DNA from: CAILHX01 sp964511385
GTDB lineage: Bacteria; Pseudomonadota; Gammaproteobacteria; Burkholderiales; Methylophilaceae
NCBI GenBank assembly: GCA_964511385.1
Contig: CAZEFE010000013.1
Span: forward strand, 1-50,614
Direction: 5' to 3'
DNA length: 50,614 bases
A program made the position numbers and the translations under genes. The notes beneath the pieces were generated by a model, which did no database searches, was not told the origin of the DNA, and saw nothing but the letters and a program-made list of their open reading frames with translations. Positions within the stretch are counted from its first letter, which is position 1, and every line of letters starts with the position of its first letter. Shown in pieces: positions 1 to 8,987 of the stretch.

Positions 1-3000
1 GGCTGACTGCTCCGGTGAAGGCGTTGCCGGCTTGGGTCAGGGTGATGGCGCCGGCGTTGGCGTTGACGCTGGTGGTGCCGGTGACAGTGAGGGCGCCGGT
101 CTGGGTCACCGCGCCGTTGGCGATGACGTTGAGGTTGCCGCCGAAGCTGCCGGTGGCGAGGCTCAGGGCGTTGGCGTCGGTAATGGCGACGTTGTTGGCG
201 CCGCTGTTGGTGAGCGTGACCGCACCGGTGAAGTCGTTGCCGGCCTGGGTCAGCGTGATGGCGTTGGCGCCGGCGCTGAAGCTGGCCGCACCCGCCCCGC
301 CCGCCTGGGTCAATGCGCCGGTCTGGGTGATGGCGCCGTTGCTGGTGACACTGAGGGTGCCAGTGCCGACGCTGCCAGCGCCAAGCACGGTGGCGATGTT
401 GTTGGTGAGCGATACGTTGTTGGCGCCGCTGTTGTTCAGGCTGACCGCTCCCGTCAGGGCGTTGCTGGCGGTGCCCAGCGTAATCACGCCGGCGCCGCCG
501 TTGAAGCTGCTGGTGCCGCCTACCGTGAGGCCGCTGCCGTCCTGGGTGAGGCCGACCGCGGTGGCGGTGAGGTTGTTGGCGGTGGTGACCGCGCCGAGTT
601 GCAGGGCGTTGGCGTCGGTAACTTGTACCGCGTTGGCGCCAGTGTTGTTCAGGTTGACCACGCCGGTGAAGTCGTTGGCTTGGGTCAGGGTGATCACGCC
701 GGCGCCGCCGTTGAAGGTGGCGGCTCCCGCACCGCCTGCCTGGGTCAGGGCGCCAGTCTGGGTGATGCCGACGGCGTTGACGTTAAGCGTGCCGGTGCCG
801 ATGTTGCTGGTGCCTAGGATCAGGGCGTTGCTGTCGGTGATGGCGACGTTGTTGGCACCACTGTTGTTCAGGCTGACCGCGCCCTTGAAGTCGTTGCCGG
901 CCTGGGTCAGCGTGATGGCGTTGGCGCCGGCGTTGAACGTGGCCGCACCCGCCCCGCCCGCTTGTACCAGGGCGCCGGTCTGGGTGATGGCGCCGTTGCT
1001 GGTGACATTGAGGGTGCCGCTGCCAACGTTGCTGGCGGCGAGTACCGTGGCGATGTTGTTGGTCAATGCGACGTTGTTGGCGCCGCTGTTGGTCAGGGTG
1101 ACCGCGCCAGTGAAGGCGTTGGCGGCGTCAGTTAATGTGATGCTGCCAGCGCCGGCGTTGATGCTGCTGGTGCCGGTGACGGCGAGGCCGCCTGCCGTTT
1201 CGGTAATGGCGCCGCCGTTGCTGCTGGCTGCCAGGGTGCCGCCTATCGTGCCGGTGCCGAGATTGAGGGCGCCGGTGCTGGTGGCGGTGAGGTTGCCGCC
1301 GGTGATGCTGAGCGTGCCTAGCGTCAGGGCGTTGGCGTCGGTGATCTGGACGTTGTTGGCGCCGGTGTTGCTTAAGCTGACAGCACCGGTGAAGTCGTTG
1401 GCCTGGGTCAGCGTGATGGCGTTGCCGCCGGCGCTGAAGCTGGCGGCACCGGCACCGCCGGCTTGCGTCAATGCGCCGGTCTGGGTGATGGCGCCGTTGC
1501 TGGTGACACTGAGGGTGCCAGTGCCGACGCTGCCAGCGCCAAGCACGGTGGCGATGTTGTTGACCAGGGCGACGTTGTTGGCGCCAGTGTTGGCCAGGCT
1601 GACTGCTCCGGTGAAGGCGTTGCCGGCTTGGGTCAGGGTGATGGCGCCGGCATTGGCGTTGACGCTGGTGGTGCCGCCAATCACCAATGCACCGCTTTGT
1701 GTCAGTCCAGCAGCGGTGGCATCGAGGTTGCCAGTGAGGGTCAGCGCTTGCAGGTCGAGGGCCGTGGTGTCGAGGACAGTGACGTTGGCGAGCCCACCAC
1801 TACCGGCAAACGCAACCGTGCCGGTGAAGTTGTTGCCGGCGTTGTTGACGGTGATATTGGCGCCTGCTCCGTTGGCGGTGAAGACACTGTTGCCGCCAAT
1901 AGCCAGCGCACCGCTATTGGTGATATTGCCCAAGGTAGCAGTAGCACTCAAGGCACCGGTGATGGCGATGGCGCCCAGGTTGAGGCCATTGGCATCCACC
2001 AGCGTGACATTGGTGCCGTTGGTGACGTTGACCGCGCCGCCAAAATTATTGGTAGCCGTATCAAGGATAATGCTATTTGCCGCGCCAGGGGTCAGCGTGG
2101 TGGCGCCAGTGACCGTAATGCTACCGCTGTCCGTGATGTTGCCGCTGGCGGTGACGCCCAGGGTGCCCGTGGCTGTTACCGTGCCCAGGTTGATGGCGTT
2201 GCTGTCCGTCAAAGCGATATTGGTGCCGCTGGCAGAAACCGCGCCGGTGAAATCGTTGCCCGCATTATTGAGGGTGATGTCGCCGGCCGAAGCAGTCAGT
2301 GCGGTGGTGCTGCCAACCGTTACAGCACCGGCGCTGTTGGTGACGTTACCCAGCGTTGACGAAACCGTCAGGGTTCCCGTTGTGCTGACATTGGCGCCGA
2401 TATCAATGCCGCCATTCTGGGTGTTTTGCAGCAGGATGTTGCCGCTGCCACTATTGAGCGCGGCGTTGACATTGATGGCAGCGCCGGCTACCGGTGCGGT
2501 ATCCCCGGCGCTCAGCGTAATGTTGCCGTTATTGGTTTGGACCACGCTGCCAATGGTGATGGAATGCCCGGCCTGCATGGTCACACTTTGGCCGGCCGTG
2601 GTGAATACCAAACCGCCACCGCTCAAGCCGGCGCTGACGGTGATGTCGTTGCTGGCTTGCAATATGACATTACCGGTCAGCGCTTCGAGCGCTTCGTCAT
2701 CTATCGTGAAATTGCCCGCACCGCCGTCAGCAAACAGTATCGAAAAATCGGAGGTGCCATCATTCACCTGGGCGTTATCCGCGCCACCACTGTCCACAAT
2801 CGTAAGGTTATTGGGGTCCAGCAGCAGGGTACCCACCTTTCCTGCCGCCGCACTCAGGTTAACCGTGCCGGAAAAATCCAGGTTCTGTTTGCCGGACACT
2901 TCGACGAAACCGCCATTGCCGCCAATAGCGCCGCCTTTAGAGCTGATAGAGCCGTAGTAACGCGTGATGTCGTCCGACCACACCACCACTTTGCCGCCAT

Positions 3001-4153
3001 CACCACTGTGCAAGGCATCCGCCTTGATGCCGACACCAGAGCCTACAAAAGTGCGCCATGCATTCTGGATGGATGGGTTGTAACCATGGTAATCACCGCC
3101 GACCAGGATCGAGCCGCCGACCAGCCAGCCGGATGCATCAACTTGCGCCGAGCCGAGCAATCCCACCTGATGCCCAAGAATGTTGATGTTGCCGCCCTTG
3201 GCCTGCGAACCTTTAGCCTCAACCACGCCAGAAACCAGCGCGGTATCCCCTGCCTGGATGGTGACATTGCCGCCTTTGGGTCCATTGGCCGTGGTCAAGG
3301 AACCGGCATCCACCGTGACATTGCCAACTGCCTTGAAGACGATGTTGCCTTCGGCATCCAGCGTAGCCGAGTTGGCATTTACAACCCCGCGTTGCTTGAC
3401 CGCGCCGCCAAAAATGCCGATGTTTTTACCAACCACAGTCCCTACGTTCAGCGCCTGGTTATCTGCCGCATTCACTTCAACTTGCAAGTCCGGATGCTTG
3501 AGGTCGACCAGACTGGCGCTCTTGCCTGCCGCCAGCAGAACGTCGCCGCCCGGCGCCTCAATAACCCCGTTGTTTTCTATATTCGGCGCCAGCAGCACCA
3601 CCGAACCCCCAGGCAGCGCGGTAATCGTGCCGTTATTCACGATATTGCCGGCACCCGCCAATCCGTCGAATTTGAGCAGCCCGTTAAGGAAATCCTGATT
3701 GGACAGGTTAAGTGTAGACGCCACCAAGCCCGCCACATTAACCTGCGAACCGGAGCCAAAGGCAATACCGTTGGGGTTAAGCAGTATCACACGCCCGTTG
3801 GATTGCAGGCTGCCAAGAATCTGCGAAGGGTTGCCGCCGGTGACGCGATTCAATACCTGGCTGGCTGCGGAAGGCTGGATGAAACGGGTGATTTCGCCCT
3901 GGTTGATCGAGAAGCCCTGCCAATTGATGATGGCATTGGCGGAGTTGGTGATATTGAGGACGCCGCCCTGGTTCTGGAATATGGCCGTGCCGCTTACCAC
4001 GGTCGGGTCGACCGGGTTGGCCAGTACAACCGCGGGGAACCCAAGCGCGAATACCAGCCCTTGGGCCACACACCTGACAACCGGCCGCACTTGCCACTGC
4101 GCCATCAGGTTACCGCGCACTTTTTTCTGTTTGATTCCGCTCTTCTTGGCCAT
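1..4153 (-). CDS. TpsA-type filamentous haemagglutinin-like exoprotein (3' end outside window)
   Basis: This is a large secreted adhesin or exoprotein of a two-partner secretion system. The frame opens with ATG at 4153 and stays open to the left edge, giving at least 1384 residues. An extended basic N-terminus (MAKKSGIKQKKVRGN) and a hydrophobic stretch ending in VVLA form an atypical signal peptide. A TPS/haemagglutination-activity domain follows at roughly residues 45-170, with INWQGFSINQGEITRF and SNGRVILLNPNGIAFGSG. The rest is glycine-, alanine-, asparagine- and threonine-rich beta-helix repeats such as AITLTQAGNDFTGAVSLTN. An AAGGAG ribosome site overlaps the stop of the upstream transporter gene 11 bp away, so the two are an operon. 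The C-terminal function cannot be judged because it is cut off. Long forward-strand frames here are mirror images of the repeats. Confidence 0.9.
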   Translation of the reverse strand, partial: MAKKSGIKQKKVRGNLMAQWQVRPVVRCVAQGLVFALGFPAVVLANPVDPTVVSGTAIFQNQGGVLNITNSANAIINWQGFSINQGEITRFIQPSAASQVLNRVTGGNPSQILGSLQSNGRVILLNPNGIAFGSGSQVNVAGLVASTLNLSNQDFLNGLLKFDGLAGAGNIVNNGTITALPGGSVVLLAPNIENNGVIEAPGGDVLLAAGKSASLVDLKHPDLQVEVNAADNQALNVGTVVGKNIGIFGGAVKQRGVVNANSATLDAEGNIVFKAVGNVTVDAGSLTTANGPKGGNVTIQAGDTALVSGVVEAKGSQAKGGNINILGHQVGLLGSAQVDASGWLVGGSILVGGDYHGYNPSIQNAWRTFVGSGVGIKADALHSGDGGKVVVWSDDITRYYGSISSKGGAIGGNGGFVEVSGKQNLDFSGTVNLSAAAGKVGTLLLDPNNLTIVDSGGADNAQVNDGTSDFSILFADGGAGNFTIDDEALEALTGNVILQASNDITVSAGLSGGGLVFTTAGQSVTMQAGHSITIGSVVQTNNGNITLSAGDTAPVAGAAINVNAALNSGSGNILLQNTQNGGIDIGANVSTTGTLTVSSTLGNVTNSAGAVTVGSTTALTASAGDITLNNAGNDFTGAVSASGTNIALTDSNAINLGTVTATGTLGVTASGNITDSGSITVTGATTLTPGAANSIILDTATNNFGGAVNVTNGTNVTLVDANGLNLGAIAITGALSATATLGNITNSGALAIGGNSVFTANGAGANITVNNAGNNFTGTVAFAGSGGLANVTVLDTTALDLQALTLTGNLDATAAGLTQSGALVIGGTTSVNANAGAITLTQAGNAFTGAVSLANTGANNVALVNNIATVLGAGSVGTGTLSVTSNGAITQTGALTQAGGAGAASFSAGGNAITLTQANDFTGAVSLSNTGANNVQITDANALTLGTLSITGGNLTATSTGALNLGTGTIGGTLAASSNGGAITETAGGLAVTGTSSINAGAGSITLTDAANAFTGAVTLTNSGANNVALTNNIATVLAASNVGSGTLNVTSNGAITQTGALVQAGGAGAATFNAGANAITLTQAGNDFKGAVSLNNSGANNVAITDSNALILGTSNIGTGTLNVNAVGITQTGALTQAGGAGAATFNGGAGVITLTQANDFTGVVNLNNTGANAVQVTDANALQLGAVTTANNLTATAVGLTQDGSGLTVGGTSSFNGGAGVITLGTASNALTGAVSLNNSGANNVSLTNNIATVLGAGSVGTGTLSVTSNGAITQTGALTQAGGAGAASFSAGANAITLTQAGNDFTGAVTLTNSGANNVAITDANALSLATGSFGGNLNVIANGAVTQTGALTVTGTTSVNANAGAITLTQAGNAFTGAVS

Positions 4154-4164
4154 GCCCCTACTCC

Positions 4165-5814
4165 TTAGAACGTCCAGACAATCTGGCCGTGCAAATGGGT
4201 GTGGTGATTAATGACATCACGCAATTTGTCTATGTAGGCAAAATCCAGCCGTACCTGGAGATCTTCCTTGTAGGAAGCACGGATGCCCACACCATAACTG
4301 GTCACCTGCGTTGAGGGGCTCTCGCCCACATCCGGGTGATTGCGGATGACTTTACCGGTATCGCTAAACACCAAGGCGCGCATCCTGAGTTTGTCCGAGA
4401 AGCGCTCGCCGAACTCGGGTGTGTAGCCTTCCAGCGTAACCTGGTAGCCGTGGTCATTAGAAAAAGCGCGCTCATCCAGCCCGCGCACCGAGTTGGCGCC
4501 GCCGATACCAAACTGCTCACCGGGGATCAGCATGTCGTTGGTGGCCTGCCCGTTGAATTTCAGCCTGCCCTGCCAACCGCTTTTGAACAGGTAGCTATAA
4601 TCCAGGCCGTAGCGCGCCAGAAAATACGAAGCTTTTGAATGTGGGCGGGCACCGAACTGGATAAAGTCGTCGGTCATGCCGTGGTTGCCGAAAGGCGCGT
4701 TCTTCACCAGGCTCAGGTAGCTGGAAAGGTTATAAACATGATTGTTCCTGGACAACACGTAAGTCAGGTCAAACGGGTGGATCGTCAGCGGCGGGACCAG
4801 GTTCTGGGCCGTGTTGACCAGAGCCACATTGGTTTTGAATACGCGGTAGCTGAACCCTGCCGAAAGCTTGTGTTCCCATTCCCCGAATTTGGGGAAATTC
4901 TTGGTCAGGTGGATTTCGTAAACATTACCGGAACCGCTGATGGCAAATTCGCCCACCGAGGTCCGGACCTGGCCGGAATTGACGCTGGAGTAACCAGCGA
5001 TTAAATCGAGGCTGGAATTCCAGTCGTACAGCGGCACGTGGTAGCTTGCCGCAAAAATCTCGACATCCCGATGATGCTCGTCCGGTGACGTAATCACCTG
5101 GGCTGTCAGTATATGATCCAGATTGAACAGGTTGGCATGTTGCGCCGCCAGGCCGGCCCGGAAAATGCCGGTCTTAATGGTGCCGGTGTTGTCCAGCGTA
5201 GCGGCAAAACGGAGGGGATCCCGCTCTTGAACCTTGACATTGGCGACCACCTCGCCATCTTTTTCCCCGGGCTTGAATACCACGTTCACCCGTTTGTCAG
5301 GATTCTCGCCGATCAGGCTTAGATTGGCCGTCAGATCTTCAATATTGGGAGTTTCACCAACCTCGAGCGTGGTGAGTGAATCAAGGATGTTCTGCGTGTC
5401 GAAGTAGCGCGTCTCATCCACCTCAATTGCGGAGAGCTTGCCTTCAATGACGTTGAATTTTACCGTGCCATCCTGCAGACGTTGTTCCGGCAAGGTCACC
5501 AGTACGGTGCTGTAGCCGATGTCGGCATAAGCTTTTTCCAGCGCGTCCAGCGCCTGCTGCACACTGCCGAAATTCCGCTTTTCGCCAATGTAGGGCGCCA
5601 CAATCCGGTCGACAGTTGCATCGTCGAGCAGCGTATTACCCTCTACATCAAAGCCATTGATTGTAAAACTGAGAGATTCCTCATTATCTTCCGCAGCCGC
5701 CGGCGCAGGCGCCAGAGCCAGGAAAATACATGCCAGCAGGAACATCGTCCTGAAACACACCCCACACTGCTGCAAGCTTGCGGTAACAGCTCGACCAATA
5801 ACGGACACGCTCAT
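4165..5814 (-). CDS. TpsB-type outer-membrane transporter (ShlB/FhaC/HecB family)
   Basis: This is the outer-membrane pore that exports the adjacent TpsA protein. The 549 residues fit the family. A signal peptide is most obvious from the internal Met24 (MFLLACIFLALAPAPAAA), so translation might start there rather than at the first ATG. A POTRA_2 domain with INGFDVEGNTLLDDATVDRI covers about residues 50-125, and a second POTRA-like segment follows. The C-terminal half is a 16-strand barrel containing the LRFAATLDNTGT and GANSVRGLDER motifs and ending in the aromatic residue typical of Bam substrates (IVWTF). It is the first gene of the pair. Its promoter should lie in the AT-rich 300 bp upstream. 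Confidence 0.93.
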   Translation of the reverse strand: MSVSVIGRAVTASLQQCGVCFRTMFLLACIFLALAPAPAAAEDNEESLSFTINGFDVEGNTLLDDATVDRIVAPYIGEKRNFGSVQQALDALEKAYADIGYSTVLVTLPEQRLQDGTVKFNVIEGKLSAIEVDETRYFDTQNILDSLTTLEVGETPNIEDLTANLSLIGENPDKRVNVVFKPGEKDGEVVANVKVQERDPLRFAATLDNTGTIKTGIFRAGLAAQHANLFNLDHILTAQVITSPDEHHRDVEIFAASYHVPLYDWNSSLDLIAGYSSVNSGQVRTSVGEFAISGSGNVYEIHLTKNFPKFGEWEHKLSAGFSYRVFKTNVALVNTAQNLVPPLTIHPFDLTYVLSRNNHVYNLSSYLSLVKNAPFGNHGMTDDFIQFGARPHSKASYFLARYGLDYSYLFKSGWQGRLKFNGQATNDMLIPGEQFGIGGANSVRGLDERAFSNDHGYQVTLEGYTPEFGERFSDKLRMRALVFSDTGKVIRNHPDVGESPSTQVTSYGVGIRASYKEDLQVRLDFAYIDKLRDVINHHTHLHGQIVWTF

Positions 5815-6133
5815 AATGCCCCTGTTGCCTGTTTAGAATGACTACTGCTAATTTATTTTCGTATTCTTGCACTATCACCAAACGCAACCATCTGCCCCAA
5901 GCATACCGCAGCAACATTGCGGCAAACAATTTTCCTCCAGGATTGTAACCCAATCATAAGCAATTGAAAAACATATAAAATAGAATCCCCTTTAATACGC
6001 AAGGAATTGCCCGGCTGACCCATTAGAACCGCTTCGAATCCCGCACGAAATATGAGATTGCGCAAAAATACAACAGCCACCCGCGCGAGGCCGTGCCAGC
6101 GCAAAACTTTTGGGATAAAAGGAGAAAAGTAAG
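5815..6133. other. AT-rich intergenic region upstream of tpsB
   Basis: No gene is supported in this 319-bp stretch. It is richer in A and T than its surroundings and should hold the tpsB promoter on the minus strand. I see no strong consensus promoter, hairpin or repeat, and the short open frames here resemble no protein I recognise. Confidence 0.4.
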
Positions 6134-6207
6134 TGGAGGCGCGAGCCGGAATCGAACCGGCGTAAACGGCTTTGCAGGCCGCTGCATAACCATTTTGCTA
6201 TCGCGCC
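6134..6207 (-). tRNA. tRNA-Cys (GCA)
   Basis: The minus strand folds as a cloverleaf. The seven-base acceptor stem GGCGCGA pairs with TCGCGCC, the anticodon loop contains GCA flanked by complementary GGCCT/AAGCC arms, and the T arm contains GGTTCGATTCC. The discriminator base is U, as expected for cysteine tRNA, and the CCA end is encoded. It lies 76 bp downstream of tRNA-Gly on the same strand. Confidence 0.95.
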
Positions 6208-6246
6208 TTCGAAGGCATTCTGCGTTACACCAACACCGCAGAAACT

Positions 6247-6280
6247 AAAACGGGGAAAGCAGATGCCTTCCCCGTTTTTT
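6247..6280. terminator. bidirectional intrinsic terminator between the tRNA genes
   Basis: A long near-perfect inverted repeat pairs AAAACGGGGAA with TTCCCCGTTTT, extended inward by GCA/TGC. T runs follow on both strands (six T on plus, four on minus). On the minus strand it lies between tRNA-Gly and tRNA-Cys, so it could end tRNA-Gly transcription or act as a processing hairpin. Confidence 0.6.
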
Positions 6281-6283
6281 AAC

Positions 6284-6359
6284 TGGAGCGGGAGACGAGT
6301 CTCGAACTCGCGACCTCAACCTTGGCAAGGTTGCGCTCTACCAACTGAGCTACTCCCGC
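6284..6359 (-). tRNA. tRNA-Gly (GCC)
   Basis: The minus strand gives a complete cloverleaf. The acceptor stem is GCGGGAG/CTCCCGC, the D arm has TAGCTCAGTTGGTAGAGC, and the anticodon GCC sits inside AACCTTGCCAAGGTT. The T arm has GAGTTCGAGACTC and the CCA is encoded. It is 69 bp downstream of pgsA, a common order (uvrC-pgsA-tRNA-Gly-tRNA-Cys) in proteobacteria. Confidence 0.96.
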
Positions 6360-6428
6360 GTGAAGAAGGCGCCATTTTAAGGATTTCGGCCTTTGTGTCA
6401 AGCCTTGCCAAGCATTCTTTTTCAAGAT

Positions 6429-6995
6429 TTACTTGCCGCGCATTTGAGGCCAGGCGGCCTTCAGGTAGTAACCCATTGACAGCAATGTCAAAATTGCCGC
6501 GATGTAAATCAGGGCGGTACCGATCACTTTTGAATCAATCGCACCGATCGGGCGGTAATACAGCAAAAACGGGATCGCAATCATCTGCGCCGCGGTTTTG
6601 ATTTTGCCGATCATGGCTACCGCCACGCCCTTGCCCTGCCCAATGCCGGCCATCCACTCGCGCAATGCCGAGATGGTAATTTCGCGGCCGATAATGATCA
6701 GCGCCACCACCGCGCCGACCCGATCAAACTCCACCAGCACCACCAATGCCGCAGCCACCATCAGCTTATCCGCCACCGGGTCGAGAAACGCACCAAAGGC
6801 CGAAGTCTGGTTGAGCGCACGGGCAAAATAGCCGTCAAACCAGTCCGTCACCGCCGCCAATATAAAAATGAGCGTCGCGTACAAATCCCGCATATCTGCC
6901 GGCATCTGGCTTTCCGGCAGGTAAAACACGCCGACAAACAGCGGAATCATGACGATTCTCAGCCAGGTCAAAATATTGGGAACATTCCATTTCAT
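6429..6995 (-). CDS. pgsA: CDP-diacylglycerol-glycerol-3-phosphate 3-phosphatidyltransferase
   Basis: This inner-membrane enzyme makes phosphatidylglycerol phosphate from CDP-diacylglycerol and glycerol-3-phosphate, the committed step to phosphatidylglycerol and cardiolipin. The 188 residues match the family. The CDP-alcohol phosphatidyltransferase signature is complete: D51, D54, G55, A58, R59, G68, D72 and D76 in DWFDGYFARA followed by GAFLDPVADK. Several hydrophobic membrane segments surround it. Its ATG shares one base with the uvrC stop (TGATG), so it is translationally coupled to uvrC. Confidence 0.96.
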   Translation of the reverse strand: MKWNVPNILTWLRIVMIPLFVGVFYLPESQMPADMRDLYATLIFILAAVTDWFDGYFARALNQTSAFGAFLDPVADKLMVAAALVVLVEFDRVGAVVALIIIGREITISALREWMAGIGQGKGVAVAMIGKIKTAAQMIAIPFLLYYRPIGAIDSKVIGTALIYIAAILTLLSMGYYLKAAWPQMRGK

Positions 6996-8830
6996 CAGTG
7001 CAACGCCTCGTATATGGTCTGTGCAAGAGTTTGGCTGATGCCTTCCACTTGCGCAAGCTCATCCACGCTAGCCTTGCTCACCCCGGCCAGGCCGCCAAAG
7101 CGCGTCAGCAGCTTCTGCCGCCGCTTGGCGCCCACGCCTTCGATCTCCTCCAGGCTGGAACTCACCCGCGCCTTGCCGCGCCGTGCGCGGTGCCCGGTAA
7201 TGGCGAAGCGGTGCGCTTCGTCGCGAATCTGCTGCAGCAGATGCAGGCCGGGGTGATCCGTCGCCAGCCGCAGCGGCTCGTCGCGGTCGGGGAAAATCAG
7301 CTGCTCCAGCCCGGGCTTGCGCTCCTCGCCTTTGGCGATGCCCACCAGCAGGATGTCGCTCAACCCGACTTCCTGCATCACCTCCACCGCCACGCCAAGC
7401 TGGCCCTTGCCGCCGTCAATGAAAATCAGGTCCGGCATCTTGCCGGCGTCCTTGCCTTCGCCCGCCGCCAGCTTGGTGTAGCGCCGCGTCAGCGCCTGGC
7501 GCATGGCGGCGTAGTCGTCCCCCGGTGTGATGTCGCTGATGTTGTAGCGCCGGTATTCCGAACTCTGCATGGCACCCTTATCGAACACCACGCAACTCGC
7601 CACCGTGGCCTCACCCATGGTGTGACTGATGTCGAAACATTCAATGCGGTTGGCGGTTTCCGGCAGGTCGAATGCCTCGCGCAGCGCGTTCAGCCGCCCT
7701 TCCTGCGTGGTCTTTTGCGCCAGATGCTGCGCCAGCGCCAGTTCGGCGTTGGTCTGCGCCATCTTCAGCCAGACCCGGCGGTCGCCGCCCACGTAAGCGC
7801 TGATCTCCACCTTGCGCCCCGCGTATTCGCTCAGGGTTTCCTGCACGCCATCTTCCAGCAGCACGCCGGTAATAATCAGCGGCGGCACCGGCTGTTGCAG
7901 ATAGTGCTGCTCCAGAAAGGCTTGCAGCACCATTGCCAGGTCGCAGCCTTCGGTATTTTTCGGGAAATAACTGCGGTCGCCCACATGCCGCCCGCCGCGG
8001 ATCATCACCAGATTCACGCACATCAGGCCGGAAGCCGCCACACAGGTCACCACATCGGCATCGCCGCGCTTGAAATCGCTGACAAACTGCCGCGCCTGCA
8101 CCTGGCGCAAACTCTGGATGCGGTCGCGAAAAACCGCCGCGCGCTCGTATTCCATGTTCTCCGCCGCATCCGCCATTTTTTGCGAAAGCTCGTCCAGCAC
8201 CTGTTGTTCTCGGCCCTCCAGGAACATCGCCGCATGCCCGACATCGCGGCAGTATTCCTCGCGCTCGATATAACCGACGCAAGGCGCGGTGCAACGCTCA
8301 ATCTGGTATTGCAGGCACGGGCGCGATCGGTTGGAAAATACCGAATTCTCACAGGTGCGCAGGCGGAACACCTTTTGCAGCAGTTGGATGCTCTCGCGTA
8401 CCGCCACCGCATTGGGAAACGGCCCGTAATAACGGTCGGCCTTGCGCTGCGTACCGCGATGGAACGCCAGCCGCGGGAACTCGTCGCCGGACAGCATAAT
8501 ATAAGGATAGGATTTATCGTCCCGAAACAACACGTTATACCGCGGCATCAGCGATTTAATCAGGTTGTTTTCCAGCAGCAAGGCTTCGGCTTCGGAGCGC
8601 GTCACCGTGGTTTCGATGCGCACGATGTTGCTCACCATCATGCGCGTGCGCGGGCTGGGGAGATTTTTCTGGAAATAAGACGACACGCGCTTTTTCAGGT
8701 CGCGCGCCTTGCCGACATAAATCACCTCGTCCTGCGCGTTAATCATGCGATACACGCCGGGCAGGTTGGGCAGCCCCTTCAGGATGGGCTTGGGGTCAAA
8801 CGCCTTATTCGTCGAGGAGCTTTCCGGCAA
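6995..8830 (-). CDS. uvrC: UvrABC excinuclease subunit C
   Basis: UvrC makes both incisions around bulky DNA lesions in nucleotide excision repair. The domains run in the usual order. First is an N-terminal GIY-YIG nuclease (LPGVYRM, then VIYVGKA). A cysteine-containing region and a UVR helix pair (MEYERAAVFRDRI) follow. Next is the RNase H-like domain (RIECFDISHTMGEATVASCV), then a C-terminal tandem helix-hairpin-helix (EIEGVGAKRRQKLLTRFGG). I chose the TTG at 8830 because AGAGGAGG lies 9 nt upstream. An in-frame TTG at 8860 would add ten residues. Either start overlaps the 3' end of the tautomerase gene. Confidence 0.93.
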   Translation of the reverse strand: MPESSSTNKAFDPKPILKGLPNLPGVYRMINAQDEVIYVGKARDLKKRVSSYFQKNLPSPRTRMMVSNIVRIETTVTRSEAEALLLENNLIKSLMPRYNVLFRDDKSYPYIMLSGDEFPRLAFHRGTQRKADRYYGPFPNAVAVRESIQLLQKVFRLRTCENSVFSNRSRPCLQYQIERCTAPCVGYIEREEYCRDVGHAAMFLEGREQQVLDELSQKMADAAENMEYERAAVFRDRIQSLRQVQARQFVSDFKRGDADVVTCVAASGLMCVNLVMIRGGRHVGDRSYFPKNTEGCDLAMVLQAFLEQHYLQQPVPPLIITGVLLEDGVQETLSEYAGRKVEISAYVGGDRRVWLKMAQTNAELALAQHLAQKTTQEGRLNALREAFDLPETANRIECFDISHTMGEATVASCVVFDKGAMQSSEYRRYNISDITPGDDYAAMRQALTRRYTKLAAGEGKDAGKMPDLIFIDGGKGQLGVAVEVMQEVGLSDILLVGIAKGEERKPGLEQLIFPDRDEPLRLATDHPGLHLLQQIRDEAHRFAITGHRARRGKARVSSSLEEIEGVGAKRRQKLLTRFGGLAGVSKASVDELAQVEGISQTLAQTIYEALH

Positions 8831-8987
8831 TCGCCCAATCCTCCTCTGCCACCTCTTCAAACGTGATGTAGGTATATTCCGGCGGCTTGTGCGCGTGGCG
8901 CTGCAAGGTGGCGGTAATTTCCTCGGCGATTTTCGCCTTCTGTTCGCGGCTGATGTTGCCGGCCAGCTTTACATTGACGTATGGCAT
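8805..8987 (-). CDS. 4-oxalocrotonate tautomerase family protein
   Basis: This is a 60-residue member of the 4-OT tautomerase family, small enzymes that use an N-terminal proline as catalytic base after Met removal. Pro2 is present (MPYVNVKLAG), followed by the usual beta-alpha-beta pattern (ISREQKAKIAEEITATL) and the YTYITFEEV strand. The start is fixed by an AAGGAGGAATCAAC ribosome site. It overlaps the end of the glycosylase gene by 19 bp and the start of uvrC by 26 bp, so the genes form one tight minus-strand operon. The natural substrate cannot be told from sequence. Confidence 0.88.
   Translation of the reverse strand: MPYVNVKLAGNISREQKAKIAEEITATLQRHAHKPPEYTYITFEEVAEEDWAIAGKLLDE

Noticed and set aside
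15..2957. A 980-codon open frame on the plus strand, rich in Ala, Val, Leu and Pro, plus others beside it up to 4211
   Set aside because: They are mirror frames of the GC-rich repetitive tpsA gene. The minus-strand translation has a secretion signal, a TPS domain and regular beta-helix repeats, while the plus frames resemble no protein and lack ribosome sites.
5684..6104. Short minus-strand frames between tpsB and tRNA-Cys
   Set aside because: They have no ribosome site, no similarity I recognise, and lie in an A/T-rich promoter-like region.
6998..8866. A 622-codon plus-strand frame opposite uvrC
   Set aside because: The minus strand encodes a full, conserved UvrC. The opposite frame is His-, Arg- and Gln-rich shadow coding with no recognisable domain.
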